A stretch of DNA of 64,000 nt, from assembly GCA_029339505.1 (NCBI GenBank), contig JAQISU010000081.1:20361501-20425500 (forward strand), read 5' to 3'. The position numbers and the translations under genes are program-made. Origin of the DNA: Unio delphinus (Eukaryota > Mollusca > Bivalvia > Unionida > Unionidae). The notes beneath the pieces are model-generated. The model was not told the DNA's origin. It made no database searches and was given only the letters and a program-made list of their open reading frames with translations. This document shows, one piece after another, positions 13,220 to 25,969 of this stretch (within the stretch, counting starts at the first letter, position 1; the number at the start of each line of letters is the position of its first letter).

Positions 13220-13676
13220 ACGTGCTTAGGCTCGAATAAGCAGCAACACAGAAAGAGTGAAAACTAACAAGCTTGTAAAACTTTAACAATGAATTTATTA
13301 AGTACAATTATTTTCATAAAGTAAATAAACTTACAGTTTTAGAGAATCAAATCCAACATTAATCCAATATAGAATTCACAAAAATAATCCACTAAAGGAA
13401 TTGCAAGAGTCCTGATAAATAAATTTTCTAATAGTTCCAGGTTCGAATCTTGACGATGTAATCCAAAATGGCTGACAATGTCACGTGATGCAGTTCTTGT
13501 TTTATAATAATCCAAATGAAATTATGAATACAGGTTCTTTTCCAAATAATTCCTCTTGCTATGACGAAATGACACAATGTCCAGTACAAGGTAATTAAAA
13601 TTATAACTCAAACAGATAAACACAACTATTAACTTTAAAAGCCCAGATTCTACTAATGTTAGCTTCCAAAACACAG

Positions 13677-13768
<92 letters not shown>

Positions 13769-14104
13769 CCCTCGCAAACAATCATGTGATTATGGAAGGT
13801 CATAGAAAGAAGCTACCTTCACCAAGTCACGTATTAATAGAATGATCCAGAAGAAAAAATCAGCCACTAATTACTAAAATAAAAAGATATTTTCGGATCT
13901 AGCCAATCATTTTCAAGGCTTGTTTACACTGTCTAAAGAAGGGTCAGAAATGAGGTCAACAAGCCAAGGTCAACCTGTGTTTACAGCTAGAGTATAGGTC
14001 AGCCTGAATTTTCCAGATTAATCTCCCAATTAATGAATATTAAACCCTAAATGACAAATTTGGATTTGACAATTAAAAATAAATAAATTAAATCAAATAT
14101 ACGT

Positions 14105-14108
<4 letters not shown>
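13216..14108 (-). mobile_element. Solo-LTR-like element inserted in a (TA)n tract
   Basis: The 893-bp unit starts TGTTACGTG and ends ATACGTAACA, so it has TG...CA ends and an 8-base inverted terminus (TGTTACGT/ACGTAACA). TA repeats flank it on both sides, as expected for insertion into a microsatellite. On the minus strand an AATAAA lies near the end, which suggests that transcriptional orientation. An internal (TA)n tract at 13678-13765 lengthens it. A related partial copy starts at 24703. No internal retroelement genes are present, so it is a solo LTR or a non-autonomous element. Confidence 0.65.
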
Positions 14109-14200
<92 letters not shown>

Positions 14201-14834
14201 TCACGTCACTTGTAATTTGGCCACCATTTTATTCTCATTTTGTATTATGCACGCTTTCAGTCAATAGAGACAGAGACTTTTGCTTTGGTGCCCTTTCACG
14301 GAAAGCCAGGGCCCTTTTGAAATTTTTGGAACCCACCCCACCCTCTCGACCCCTCACCTGATCTGGCCCTGATTTGTGTTACAATACACTAGAGACAAGG
14401 CAAACATTTTGTGTTGACCCAGTGATAGGAGAAATGAAATGTTCTGCAAAACTCACCAAGGAAAATGACTTTGGAATTTAAAAAAGTAAAGGTCTTTTCC
14501 ACATGGATAATTATTCCTCCAAATTTAGAATATACTCAGCTCCTGCTGATGTCTGATAAATGCCTAAAGTGACGTCAGACTTTACACATGTGCATATTCT
14601 TTCCATGATACCATGAATCAGCCGAGAGAGAGACAGATAGAGAAGGGGTGGTGGTGTCATAGTTGAGTTCCAATGTGTTTCTTCAAGTTTTTTACCGAGA
14701 AAAACGGGTACTGATGTTGACAAAATGTAAACAGAGCTGAAATATCCTTGTAACAAGAATGAATTTGCCATTTTATATGTGACGTTTGACCCAAACTGTC
14801 CAATACAAATTGTCCCCATATTTAGCTGCTAAGT
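14109..14834. other. (TA)n microsatellite then non-coding DNA
   Basis: A TA run occupies 14109-14196. The remainder up to the end of element C has no recognised gene. Confidence 0.5.
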
Positions 14835-14873
14835 AGCAGCAAGAAGGGTGGACAGACCGAAACTATTTCAGGC

Positions 14874-14877
<4 letters not shown>

Positions 14878-14959
<82 letters not shown>
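14878..14959. repeat. (GA)n microsatellite inside the element C terminal region
   Basis: About 37 GA dinucleotides with one interruption, just inside the element C terminus. Confidence 0.9.
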
Positions 14960-14961
<2 letters not shown>

Positions 14962-15082
14962 AAATAGACCAAGTTTTCAAACAAACATAGGGCCTATACG
15001 GAGACCGAAACTTTATGTTTAGATAAAATAAAACAATTTTGGTAAAAGTCTTAAGGTTAAAATCGTTTACGAAGAAAATCTT

Positions 15083-15700
15083 TTAGGATTTCACATCCAG
15101 ACTAATCTGTAACGTCTCATTCCTTAAGTCAATCAAATTATTGGACTGGTCGGTGAGTTTAAAATTATTGGACTGGTCGGTGAGTTTAAAATTATTGGAC
15201 TGGTCGGTGAGTTTAAAATTAATTCTCGTTAATAATCATTATGACATCGCATATACACTGGATTTATTGGCTCCTAAATTATTAAAAATCTGGGTGGAGC
15301 CGTTGGTGCAAATGAATGTAAAATATATCCCTGCTGGGCTTCACATACTAGATTTACTGCAACCACCGAGGATATATTCACGTTTTGAGGAGCAATATGC
15401 CTACCTGCTCCATCTGGGTCATTATTATGTTTGAGGATGGTTGTTTGTGGTTATGTTATTTTTTTCCATGCGGTGAGTATCAACGGTAAATACTCATCGT
15501 TGACATCATTGACTGATTTTCGTAATTGCGCTGCATTTTACCAAGGGAATTTTAATGTTGAAATATCTTCTACACGTATATTTAATCGTTTTGCAAATTC
15601 TCTCTTGGAACCATCTTCGGCATTTATTACAACTTGAATAAGTTGTATGATAAATAGTTCCATATCATATGCGATTTGATTTAGTATATACATGTATTTG
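15083..15700 (-). pseudogene. Penton-like structural protein fragment (element C)
   Basis: The minus strand matches the C-terminal half of the 462-residue protein of element A at the nucleotide level (for example ATTGGACTGGTCGGTGAGTTT and the region around the stop). Three tandem copies of a 27-bp unit (GGACTGGTCGGTGAGTTTAAAATTATT) lie at about 15142-15225, where element A has one. Frameshifts and deletions break the frame. Confidence 0.75.
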
Positions 15701-15959
15701 ATAATCGAGGTTTTCAACGATAAATTGATATTGAAATTGATAATATGTTCTTGAAAGATCTGCCGTAATTTATTTAGATATTCTTTATATCTATTATTTA
15801 TGGAATTGAAATATCATATGACACCAGCTAGATCCATTGCGAGCCAACCGTCTTCCGAACCATCTCAGAAAAGTAACTCCCGTTATCGTAACAAATAGGA
15901 TTTATTACATATTTCATATAATAGGGATGGATGTTTGCAACTGAGATACATGATATGAT

Positions 15960-17370
15960 TTAATCGCAGATGCAACATCTAGAGGTATATATGTCAATCG
16001 TAAAGACGCTTTCTTGTCCGATAAAACAACATTCGGTGCAATTGTTACTTACATAGATGGAGATAGTCCACAATACACATATTTAAGGGCTTCTATGATG
16101 GCTTATGCTTCTATCAATTTGCTATCGATGATAAATAGATGTCCTGAATCCGCGGTTAGAGTCGCCACTGATAGCGAAGCAGTGGCTAAATTTACAAATT
16201 CCAAAGAGTGTTGGTGATCATGGAGAATTAAAAAGGAAATATTGCGTGATTATTCTAAATCAGCAGATGTTACAATTGAAAACAATTACTTGAAAAATAA
16301 TCCGATATCAGAACTATCGAAAGCCTCTTCGTGTTCCGATCCAATATGTAGATATAAAACCAGTTACTTAAACGGGTGTGGTGGCTCAGGGAAGACGACT
16401 CGTGTGATCGAATTATTTCGAGGAAAATCAAAACATGATTGTGCTAACACCAACACACAGACTTGCAAGAGAGATGAAACAGCAAGGAGTTAATGCAAGC
16501 ACTTATCACAGTTTCTTTCGATGGAAAGGTGACGCATGGACTCCTGATTAAATGGGCGAGAAATATATTCCTGAAATTATTATTTGGGATGAGATATGCA
16601 CAATATCGTTAGAGATATTAAAAATGTTTCTTGATTGGCTATTGTTAAAGAATACATCTGTGATAATGTGTGGCGATCATGGTCAAAAACGACCATATGG
16701 CTAAAGAATTTTGTAGATTATTATGAAGAAATTAGTACTGATCACAGATCTCTTGATAAAGAAATAAGTGAGTTTACGAAATTAATCAGATTACAACCGG
16801 ATAAAATCCAGTGTGAAATAGCGCGTGAAATAATTTCAGAAACTACCTTAAATGATTTTTGGGAAGCGTGGAGACCAAACAATTTGATAGTGGCAAGTAG
16901 AAAGATAATCAGAGATACACTTCAGATCAGAGATACACTTCAGATGAAGTTATTTGAAACACACAAAGAAAAATTCCCAACACTTCCATTGTGTTATAGG
17001 CATACGGATACACGAAGACAGAATATTGAAATTGATATTCCTGGACAAACTGAGAAGCAGATTCTCGTGTTAAATGATATTGTGTCGGTTGATATCAGTG
17101 TTGCCGAAGATGCATTGCATGCTGATAAATCCCCATGGACGCTAGGATACGCAATTACGATACATTCTTCGCAGGGATAGACTATATCCGATACGATTGT
17201 TTGGATCGTAGATGATCGCATCGAGTGGTCAAATTTAGTTTACTTTGCAGTATCCAGAGTACGAAAAATAAATCAACTTCGAAGAGTTGTTTTAAATGCT
17301 AATGACACTAGCAACAATGAAATTGTCAGCGATGACATAATCAGAAAAAAACTCGCTGGTTATAAACAAC
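15960..17370 (+). pseudogene. DNA polymerase-SF1 helicase fusion, C-terminal half, broken (element C)
   Basis: Broken frames cover the region from just before polymerase motif C (VRVATDS) through the helicase: Walker A NGCGGSGKTT, Walker B IIWDEICT, motif III degraded to GDHGQKRPYG, and motifs V/VI (TIHSSQG then a stop, VSRVRK). Breaks include an in-frame TGA after the ATDS region, a frameshift after the Walker A helix and a TAG directly after HSSQG. The N-terminal 700 or so residues are absent. Sequence order and identity follow the intact copy of element A. Confidence 0.85.
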
Positions 17371-17389
17371 AGGATAAAAAAATAACAGA

Positions 17390-17599
17390 GAATTTGATAT
17401 TGATGCTGAATTTATAATTACGCTGAAACGACAACAGAATAATCAGTGCGCGAGTTGTAATTGTATAATGAGTTGGTGTTGGTCGGATAAAGATCCTCGC
17501 CAGTTTACCGCAGACAGAAAAGATAATAGTCTTGGTCATACCAGAGATAATGTTGTGTTGACTTGTCTTGAGTGTTACAGACGCAGAGGTGATAGTTAA
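17390..17599 (+). pseudogene. HNH-type nuclease remnant (element C)
   Basis: The frame DIDAEFIITLKRQQNNQCASCNCIM...CLECYRRRGDS parallels the HNH protein of element A. It keeps both CxxC pairs and the DRKDNSLGH segment. No start codon lies in frame: a TAA sits in the A-rich run where the polymerase frame ends. It may have been translated as a polymerase extension or may be broken. Confidence 0.6.
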
Positions 17600-18552
17600 G
17601 ACCACGCGGTTGTAACTGAGTATCCTCGGGTATCACTTGTAACTGTTCACATGTAAATCCGCGCTCAGGAGCAGTTGAATCTAATCAACAGATTGCTGGT
17701 CTATCCGTGGATCTTGTTATGTTAGATATTTTATGTGTATTGACACTCCAAATAGGACCAAAAGCTCTTTTTTTTACCGCCTTCGAGTTCTATTGGTTCA
17801 TATAAATATCTCACAGTGACATTGCCGAGTATTCATTGTTTTGAAAAATCATTTTGTGGTTTTTGTACGCGTATATACTTCTTTATGATGGCGTTAATAG
17901 GTTTCAAATTTATTGTTCGAGTAATTTCATTATTTAGCGCGGTAATTACACCTGGTAATCTCTTGACCCATTCACGGGATTGTGTATCCTGGATAAATTC
18001 CTTCGCGTATTGATATCCAAATAACTGTTCAGCAAGTGTCCGATTAAATCGTTCAACAATTGCCTGATCGCAATGTAGTGTAGTATGTCCTCGTCTAATG
18101 GTGATATTATGATGCTTCATTGTTGATAACACTGCACCCCGAAATTCCTTGCCAGGATCAACTTGTAATAGATTTGGCCACTGTAGAGGACCTCGTCGAT
18201 AAATCCTTTCAAACGCAGAAACTACTTCAGTTGATGTCTTTGTCTTTAATGGTTCAGCTTGTTTGTATCTACTCGCAACATCAACTACTGTTAGCGCATA
18301 CTTGTATGTTTGTTTATTAACAGTATCATGCGGCAGAAATAATATATCAGCCTGATGAACTTCATTAGGGACATTGACATCAAAATGTGCAAAGTTAATT
18401 TGTTTAGACGGTGGTAGATAAATCTGCGATATCGCCTGTTTAGATAACCAATCCGCCGTGGTGGTATTTTTCAATTTTGCGGCGTTAGCGAGTTTATCGA
18501 TTGCTGATTTACCCCTCCAGTATCCTCTTGGGGAATAATAAATAGATTCCAT
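17600..18552 (-). pseudogene. Retroviral-type integrase, frameshifted (element C)
   Basis: The start MESIYYSPRGYWRG, the rve core (HQADILFLP, QVDPGKEFRG, QAIVERFNRTLAE) and the conserved ALNNEITRTI segment are intact in one frame down to about 17833. The C-terminal chromo-like part continues in another frame with stops. A few residues are inserted before YKYALTVVD compared with element A. It would catalyse DNA strand transfer if intact. All three catalytic acidic residues are still encoded. Confidence 0.85.
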
Positions 18553-18555
18553 GCT

Positions 18556-18935
18556 GTTATTAATTACCAGCACCCAGCATTAATTTACTTTTCATCGCCG
18601 ATTTTATCAACCATGAAGCTAATTTTTTTTTTTGAAGGATTTATCCGTGATAGAATTTAACGCATGAATCAATTTAAAATCTGCGATATGTCTGTGTTGC
18701 AGATTGCTGTTTTTATAAGCAACATCATCAGCATGACATGCCTTATCAATAGCATTTATTGGATATTCGCCGTGTAAGGGTTAGTCTTGATCATCGAGTC
18801 GGATATCGAGTCTGGTTCCAGGTCCACAATAACTATACCCTGGAAGGTGTTTATCTCCTGGATATTTTGCGCATGGAGTCCCCGGAAGTTTTGCTACTTT
18901 GGCTGTAATATCACCAACTCGCTTTTTTTCAAGCT
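18556..18935 (-). pseudogene. Parvovirus-type phospholipase A2 domain remnant (element C)
   Basis: The minus strand encodes GDITAKVAKLPGTP...LPGYSYCGPGTRLDIRLDDQD followed by a stop, then INAIDKACHADDVAYKNSNLQHRH in a continuing frame. YCGPG is the calcium-loop motif of this PLA2 family. The usual DxxCxxHD active site reads DKACHADD here, so the catalytic His has become Asp. The zinc-ribbon N-terminus present in A and B is replaced by unrelated sequence from about 18936. Confidence 0.8.
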
Positions 18936-19830
18936 GGCTGACGGATAACTGCTGATCACACAAATTGTTTTTCAGCTTCTCTGCATGTGAAGTTGGTAGC
19001 GAGTTGATGAACGTTACGATAACCGAGATATGCAAAGCTGCTGACAATCGCCAAACATTTCGCGTGGCTATCTCAGTGTTCTCGATAGTTACCAATTTAC
19101 TGCAGTCTTTTTCAATATCATCATCTCTCATATAGTTCAGTATATGAATGAGGCCTGATGTTTCATAAGCTGATATTAAATTCATGATTTTGGATTTTCT
19201 CAAGTGCAGTACAGGAAAATCTGGAAGAAATGTTGCATACTTTTGTTCCCATCTATAAGCTTAAAGAGATTTCTTGCTATCTTATAGTCAGGTACAAATA
19301 TAACTTTTTCATTTGTTTCACGCAGTTCACCCTTCTTCAAAAAATCATCGAGAACCACTTTTAATATGATTATATCACCATCTGTACCACTGATAGGTGC
19401 AGGATGACGGCATAATAGTTGCGGTGTTTTTTTTTATTATAGATCTTGATACTCTCGTATGCTTTTATCAGTACCGCAGACTATAGTTTCATCGTTGTTC
19501 GTCATAAATGGTATCTGTATTTCTTCAAGGAGGGCTTGAACATCTTGGAGATTATTTTGATTGGCATCAACTTTTGACCTAATATTTTAATAATCTTCAT
19601 CCTCATCTTCCTCTTTTTCTGTTTTCATTCATTTTATCTTCATTAGTTGGTTGTACATCCTCCTCGATTAATTCACTGACACCAATATATGACAACAAAT
19701 CACAAGATACATCTGGATCATCCTCGACTGTTACCCCATTACTCTTAATTGATGTAATGGAGGTAATGGCTCCATTAATGCTTCATTGGAGATGTTTAGT
19801 GGGAAGTTTTTCATTTCTGTTTTATTATGA
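18936..19830 (-). pseudogene. Unidentified multi-copy-type protein pseudogene
   Basis: Read on the minus strand, broken but protein-like frames follow one another: a Glu/Asp-rich start, then QDVQALLEEIQIPF, PQLLCRHPAPISGTDGDI, EKVIFVPDYKIARNLFKLIDG and LRKSKIMNLISAYETSG through TRNVWRLSAALHISVIV. Composition and continuity across frameshifts suggest a once-coding gene of about 300 residues. The family is not recognised. At its 3' end it runs in frame into the PLA2 remnant of element C at an A-rich run, so the junction is a recombination or insertion point and not a natural fusion. Confidence 0.5.
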
Positions 19831-19909
19831 CAGTAGGCCTATCCATTTTCTCCATATCATGAATGGCCAAGGATGAATATATTTCAACTTGTGACATTTC
19901 TATGTCACA

Positions 19910-20885
19910 GTCTTTTCCTACAAAAACCGATGTGTGATAAGTAGTAGAACTAAAGATATTCCGGTTATGTTTGGGTCATGCATGATAAATGTAGATGCCG
20001 AAGAGGAAACTTACGGGAAAGTTTTCTCACACGTTAGCGATCGATTTGGACACAAAGCGCGATTAAGCATTGGAAGTGATGAAGCAAAAGAGCATGACGA
20101 ACTCCTTGAAAGCCAAATTTCCGCATGCATTTTTTTTCATATGTACCAACACCTTAATGACAATGTCGGACGACATCTTGAAGAAAATGGGGCATGTGTA
20201 CTGGCCCGAAACCAAATATTCCAAATCATTTTTGGAAAATAAGATGGAATAATATTTGCCTCAAATGATACGGAATTTGATTTCAGATGTCAGAATTTGG
20301 AACCCTATTTACAACAATTGCCAGTTTTCAAATCATATTGGCAAAGATTCGTGTTGGGCAAAATCAACACTTAACGTTTTGCGCCCTTTACGCGACGGAG
20401 TAATCAGTGTACCATGGACAAAATTTAACAGGAAGTCCATAAACCATATGTTAAAAGCGGCAGTTAATTGGGATAGAAACAAGTTTCCTGAACTTATTGA
20501 AGTGATCGGAACTATTTTTAAAAACCAAATTCTGTTTATTAGATGTACTATTTATAGCAAAGGAGACTGGCGTCTAGCATCTTCAAAGGAACAACATATT
20601 ATTCCACAACTAGTATGGCATGATATGTGACAAATGGAGAAAGACAGGCATATACACAAATTTATGCTGGCAAAACCAGCAACAGCAACAAAATCCAGAT
20701 ATATCAGTGCCAGCAGCATAGAATTTAAGTGTCCCAATACTTCCGAAAATGTTGGAAAGAAACAGGCCAGCGGAAACGGCCAGCATCAGAATGGACTAAA
20801 AAGTATTATAAATGACCAATTGGAGAAAGTAATGTACTTTCAGATTATAACGAATAAATATAATAACGAATCGTTAATTATGTAG
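19910..20885 (+). pseudogene. MULE-like transposase-related pseudogene
   Basis: Overlapping broken frames read SSRTKDIPVMFGSCMINVD, a G-x-D-E-A segment (LSIGSDEAKEHDELL), FPHAFFFICTNTLM, NQIFQIIFGK and then IWNPIYNNCQFSNHIGKDSCWAKSTLNVLRPLRDG. The layout of a GxDxE-like site followed by a hydrophobic H/C helix and a later W-rich helical part resembles MULE-type DDE transposase derivatives common in invertebrate genomes. At least two frameshifts are needed to join it. The assignment is from pattern memory and is uncertain. Confidence 0.4.
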
Positions 20886-20894
20886 GGGTGGTGG

Positions 20895-20896
20895 TT

Positions 20897-20983
<87 letters not shown>
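20895..20983. repeat. (GT)n(GA)n microsatellite
   Basis: About 14 GT units pass directly into about 28 GA units. Confidence 0.95.
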
Positions 20984-20987
<4 letters not shown>

Positions 20988-23900
20988 ATCTTCTTTTAGA
21001 AAATAACTTTTCTCGAATTGCAAAGGAAAGCACAAATGGATTTTAATAAAATAGCTGATATGTTTACTGATGGATTTAGTTTATAAAAGGATCGAGTGAA
21101 CAATTGAAATTAACGTCTCGTACGATTGCATAACATGCTTCATCGGTTCGCTCGTCTCTCACTGTAGATGTTCAGAACACTGGATCGCCGGATTCTACTT
21201 TCAACAATCCGAGTCAGGATACTCACAGAATGTATACGTCGCAGGATTACTTTACATAATTGTACATTTCAGGATTACACATGTCAGATTACAAGTTTCA
21301 GGATTGCACGTCTCAGATTACACGTTTAGGGAATACGCGTCTCAAGACGGCACGTCTCAGGAGATTTTTTCTCCCTTTTAATAAATATAAATAGAGACAA
21401 CCTACATTTCCTGTTATTTATGATACCGGGTATTTTGCATTATACCCTGCAAGTTATCAGATATTTATATCGGTGTTAAACAGATGCTAAGGCTACCAAT
21501 CGACTCATCATGTCCTATAATGACCGTAGTTAGTCAAATAGCTAATTTGTCACACATTAACATGACTCATTAGCACACATCACACGAGACCTAGCGGTTC
21601 TGAGCCAACCTCAAGTTACACAGCTAATAAATGAGATACATTACATCAGTTACTACGTAATTTCACACTCACTCTTAATCATACGTGAAATCTTCTAAAT
21701 TTGGTGACGTCACACAGATTCTCGTACAAATATTAAGAAATGAAATGCATTAAAATCTTAAACCTAATTGTTACGCAAACACAACAACAATTTAAAACAA
21801 TTCGTCAAACTTATCTAAAGACTAATGTACGACTTCCTATGCATAAACTCAACACCGTTACACTTCATAAAGCACAATATTAGAAACATTTCATGCAAAT
21901 ATAAATAAATTCAGCAAAGCATTATATATGACTTAGACTGATTACATTTTTCGATGAGGCGATATTAAAACCTAATAAATTTTATGTGGGAAACACGCCT
22001 ATTAATTAGCGTAACCAGTTCGTCAAATCTCTTTGCCACCTTTTCTCAGAGAATCTAAAATCGAAGTCAGCTTGGCCTGGTAGTTTGATAGTTACATACT
22101 TTCTGCGATTTTTCATTTGTGACAGCTTTACCCTGAAAATAACGTTTACTGTGCCTCTAATAGTACGTCTGGTTGCTGTCCTAACAAATTTATTAATTGA
22201 GAATAGCATTCTTCCCTCGAAAGGACATTCTGAATATGGCAGTATGATGATTGATTCGCGTCTGTTCTCTAACAATCTAATCACTGGTCTCAACTAACGT
22301 ATTCTTGTTAGATCACCAGAGATGTGCCCCTTCACACCTTGAATGGCGTTCTTGGTCTTAGGTGACTAAGTAGACTTTCAGAAACCAGAGACTGGTACCC
22401 ACGCTATGTCGAGACAGTAGATAGAACACAGGAATTTAAAGACGAAAACCTCACAAAAGGGTTAGTGTATAGATTGCTACCTGCAATGGCACAATCTTGC
22501 TTACTTTGCGCTATCACGCGTCTGTTAGACGGCTCGGTTGGCAGGAGCGACGTCATCGTCAGCTGAGGAGTCGAAATTCGTTCGTTCCCACTGAACAAGT
22601 TCTCCATGTGGCCATCCAAAAGAAGCTTGTTGCCAACAAAAGTATATGTACAGCTAGAAATCGAGACATCCGCTACTTGAAAACGCTGCGCTGCCGTCGT
22701 TCCAAATCACGGTTGGTCTGAGGAGGAAGAGTCTGGATGCACAGCTAACAGTTCACCATGCACGATACTATATGTGAGTCTCGTACCTCCATAAATAACG
22801 AAATAACAAAGGGTAGGTTCTCATGATTTTACAACAGCCGGATCTACCCTGAACATATTAGTTGACCGGACAAGTCCATTTACACTACAGGAGTTAATGC
22901 AGTAGGTACCGATGCAAAACTTTCCGCCATGCCATTTAGTTTACTGTGGAGGGCTTGTGTGTTAAAGCGTGTTTAGCCCTAACAACATTAGACAACTTTT
23001 TTCACATTAGCAGAACAACCCCACCAGCCGACGAATAATATTCCAGGAGATAATCTTCATCTCTTAGAGATACTGATGAAAGAACGCTGGACAATGCCCT
23101 GCGTCCGTTAGTTGTCACCTGCAGTCTGTTTGACCAGTAGCTGCTACATAATGTCCATTAATTCGCGCCCTGGGTGAAACTGAAGTAATTTAAGCTAGTT
23201 CAGTTGTCCCCATTTAGAGATGCCCATTAGGACATTAACGACCTACTGGCCCCTTTTGGGTTTGGTAGCTCGGCTTCTTGTCAGTGGTTGGCAACAGTGG
23301 GTGCGTAGTTATGTTTTCCGGCCAACCTTATCGAGGGAGAGAAAAACCACATCGCCCTGAGGACTTCTATCGATGAAGAAATATCGCAACATGGCCATGT
23401 ACGTTGACTTAGTGCTTGATGGTAGTTCCTCTAAATGGCCTGCTTTATCAGCGATGCCCTGGTAGCATCTTAGAAGACATTATCTGGTTCCAAACGTTCC
23501 ATGATATCTCACATCTGGAGTCGAAGATTACATGAGACTTTAAGACTTAGTATCCATCGCTGGTATATTTTAGCATGCATATGAGCTCCAACACGACGAA
23601 GGGTAAACATGGTTGAACCAGCCACGCGTTCTTTTCCATGCTTCGCTGAACTGGATCCCACCTATGATCTGCCTTCTAATAGGTAAACTAAACTCCAGTG
23701 GAAGTTATTGCTTCCAGTTCGACAGTTGTTTCCAACTCGGCTCTTTCTGCTCCCTCATTTATTTATTCCTCATTGGTGGGGTAAGATTTCCTGAAATGGC
23801 ATTTCTTCGCCACCTGGGCCCCATCTAGCTGATTCCATTTTTTTTCGGGGGTTGGGGTTGGTTCACATTTTACAAGCTAAACATCCTGGCGCCGATTCAG

Positions 23901-24702
23901 AACGAACCTAGTCTACTTATGTTATATATATTTAATGTAATTGTTTGTCTGTGAGTGTTTTTTTTTTTAAAAATCATTATACGCTGTTGTGCTGGCCATG
24001 ACCTTGTCGAAAACTGAGTTCATTTCTGCTTGACCTGAATCCTTTTTGTTCTAATTTACCTAAACAAATAATAAAAGCATTATTTTTCTCTATGTGCATG
24101 AGTTTATTGTAAGGATTATTATAAGGTAACCAAGAAGTGGTAAATATGGTTATTAGGGTTAGGTTTTTTGAGATCCTCAAGTGAATTTAGCAGGCTATTG
24201 TGTTGTAAATAAACAAAGCTCTTCTAGAAGTTTTTTTTCCATTAGGTAATGGTTGTTTTCAAAAAATGCTAATGTGACCTGAGGTCCAACAGAGAGCTAT
24301 ATTATCTTGAGTCTGTGAGGATTACCAATCGTGCTTTAACATCTAGCACTTGTAATTGTATTATGTTGTGACCAGTTTGTGGTGAATGTTATTTCATCAA
24401 GTTGTTGAATTCATGTGATTATTTTCTCTGGAAATACAAAGTGTTCTGAGAAAAGTCTTCGAATGTATACTAAATTCAGACCTTTAATAATATTTCTGTG
24501 ATTCAACAAAAGACTGCTGACACATAAGTACTTCATAGGCTATAACATACATGTCATCGCCTTCAATTTTGGATCGCTTCGTGACATAAACTGAGTTTTA
24601 TTCAGAACATTTTCTTACTCGGATTTTTTTTAACATATCTAGGAGCAACGATGAACCTAGTGAAAAGATAAATTTAAAATTTGACCTACAGGAAGAACAG
24701 AT
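20984..24702. other. Non-coding stretch, no gene recognised
   Basis: Apart from the short-period repeat at 21240-21372, no convincing exon or transposon gene was found in 3.7 kb on either strand. Composition is slightly higher in GC around 22.3-23.8 kb. The short frames there (22006-22293 minus, 22497-22721 plus) show no motif I recognise. Confidence 0.4.
21240..21372. repeat. About 15-16-bp degenerate tandem repeat
   Basis: Units of the form TTTCAGGATTACACA / CGTCTCAGATTACACG repeat about eight times with drift. Confidence 0.7.
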
Positions 24703-25030
24703 TGTTACGAATCTATGCTCTTAAAAATAAGTAAAAGAAATGAGTGAAGACAACAGGTTTTGTAAAATTTAACAAATAATTTATTTCCATAGAATAATTT
24801 ATTTCCCTAGAATGTAAAGTGAAAAATGAAAAGAACAAAAACTTACGGTATTGTGAATTAAATCTACAAATAATCCAAGAATTCTGTTTGCCATTGTATC
24901 GAGAACTAATCACTATTTTTTATACCCCAAAATGTGTTCCCAATATAGTTACCACTCTTTTAATAAATATATGTACAAAAATTGTATCTGTTTTATTCCA
25001 TAGGGACACGTCGTAATTCCATTTTATGAG
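24703..25030 (-). mobile_element. Partial copy of the LTR-like family at 13216
   Basis: It starts TGTTACGAATCTATGCTC and shares aligned blocks with 13216-13400: TTTGTAAAATTTAACAA...AATTTATT, then TTACGGTATTGTGAATTAAATC and AATCCAAGAATTC. No CGTAACA end was found, so the copy is truncated or diverged. Confidence 0.5.
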
Positions 25031-25092
25031 ATAATCAATTTGTTTGAGCAAGAACTAGGAGAGGTTTGGGTGTATCTCAGCCTAGGGCCCGT

Positions 25093-25169
<77 letters not shown>
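25093..25169. repeat. (CT)n microsatellite
   Basis: About 38 CT dinucleotides. The Ser/Leu frames through it are artefacts. Confidence 0.95.
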
Positions 25170-25171
<2 letters not shown>

Positions 25172-25969
25172 ACTGCTGTACATTACACATACCAAAATTC
25201 AGTATATTTCAATATCAGTGTCTGCGTAAGAAATGGCCAGATACAGGCCTGCTAATTTGTATAGCAATAAATGAAAGTGGTTTATTGTTCGATATTGAAT
25301 AGTGAACCTAAAATAGCCGTTGAAAATGGACCTGAACGTGTGTCAATTTTCAACAAGTAAGATTCATTTTCTATAGTAGTTGGGTTCAGTTTTCAATGTT
25401 TAATTTTGATTTGGCCATATTGTCCACGGGATGTCCAAATTCAAATTTACACCGACACCAGTTAATACTTGCCGAATCTTGTAGCCACCAAGCGTATGTT
25501 GCCTGTAACATAGAGAGCGTGCAACGTATCTGTCATCTGGACTCGTACGACGTTTTAATGCTCATTAACAAAATAATCAACTTTTCCGTTCACTGTGTTC
25601 GATGCAACTTGTAAAAGTACATGCTGATGTAATGATCGATAAAATAATACCAGACCTAGAAGGATGAAGTCTGTTTATGACATTGTTTTGCGGCGGCACG
25701 ATTTACCCAAAAAAAACCAAATACTGCCCAAATATACCCCAATACTGCCCAGATATATCTAAATACTGCGCCTTTTTGGTAACGTTTGACGCTATAAAGG
25801 TGACTACCTGCATATACAGTTGTAAATGTAAAGTCAAATTAAAATAAAAATAATTTTATGTTTTATATTTTATTAAAGGGGCGAAATACATTAGAATAAC
25901 AATTTTCATACAACTAGCAATAAATGCAGTTACAGCCTTATATAATTTATTTCATAATGCAATAATTAG
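25170..25969. other. Non-coding stretch with a short interspersed repeat
   Basis: The only feature seen is the CCAAATACTGCC repeat at about 25696-25775. Confidence 0.4.
25696..25775 (+). repeat. GGCACGATTTACCC plus CCCAAATACTGCC short-period repeat
   Basis: GGCACGATTTACCC is followed by degenerate units of CCAAATACTGCCCAAATATA with a period of about 21 bases. The same arrangement occurs inverted at 44996-45096. Confidence 0.7.

Larger units (their letters stand above)
14835..18935. mobile_element. Element C: deleted and truncated Polinton-like element
   Basis: The left end begins AGCAGCAAGAAGGGTGGACAGAC, matching the terminal repeat of element B (AGCAGCAGAGAGGGTGGACAGAC). A (GA)n tract at 14878-14959 follows. 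Inside are degraded homologues of element A genes in the same order and orientation as A: penton-like protein (minus), polymerase-helicase C-terminal half (plus), HNH (plus), integrase (minus) and PLA2 (minus). Everything between the penton-like gene and the polymerase motif C region is missing. The right end is lost at about 18935, where an unrelated minus-strand pseudogene is joined. Confidence 0.8.

Noticed and set aside
22006..22721. Basic frames on both strands as a possible gene
   Set aside because: No recognisable domain, no consistent splice sites and opposite-strand overlap.
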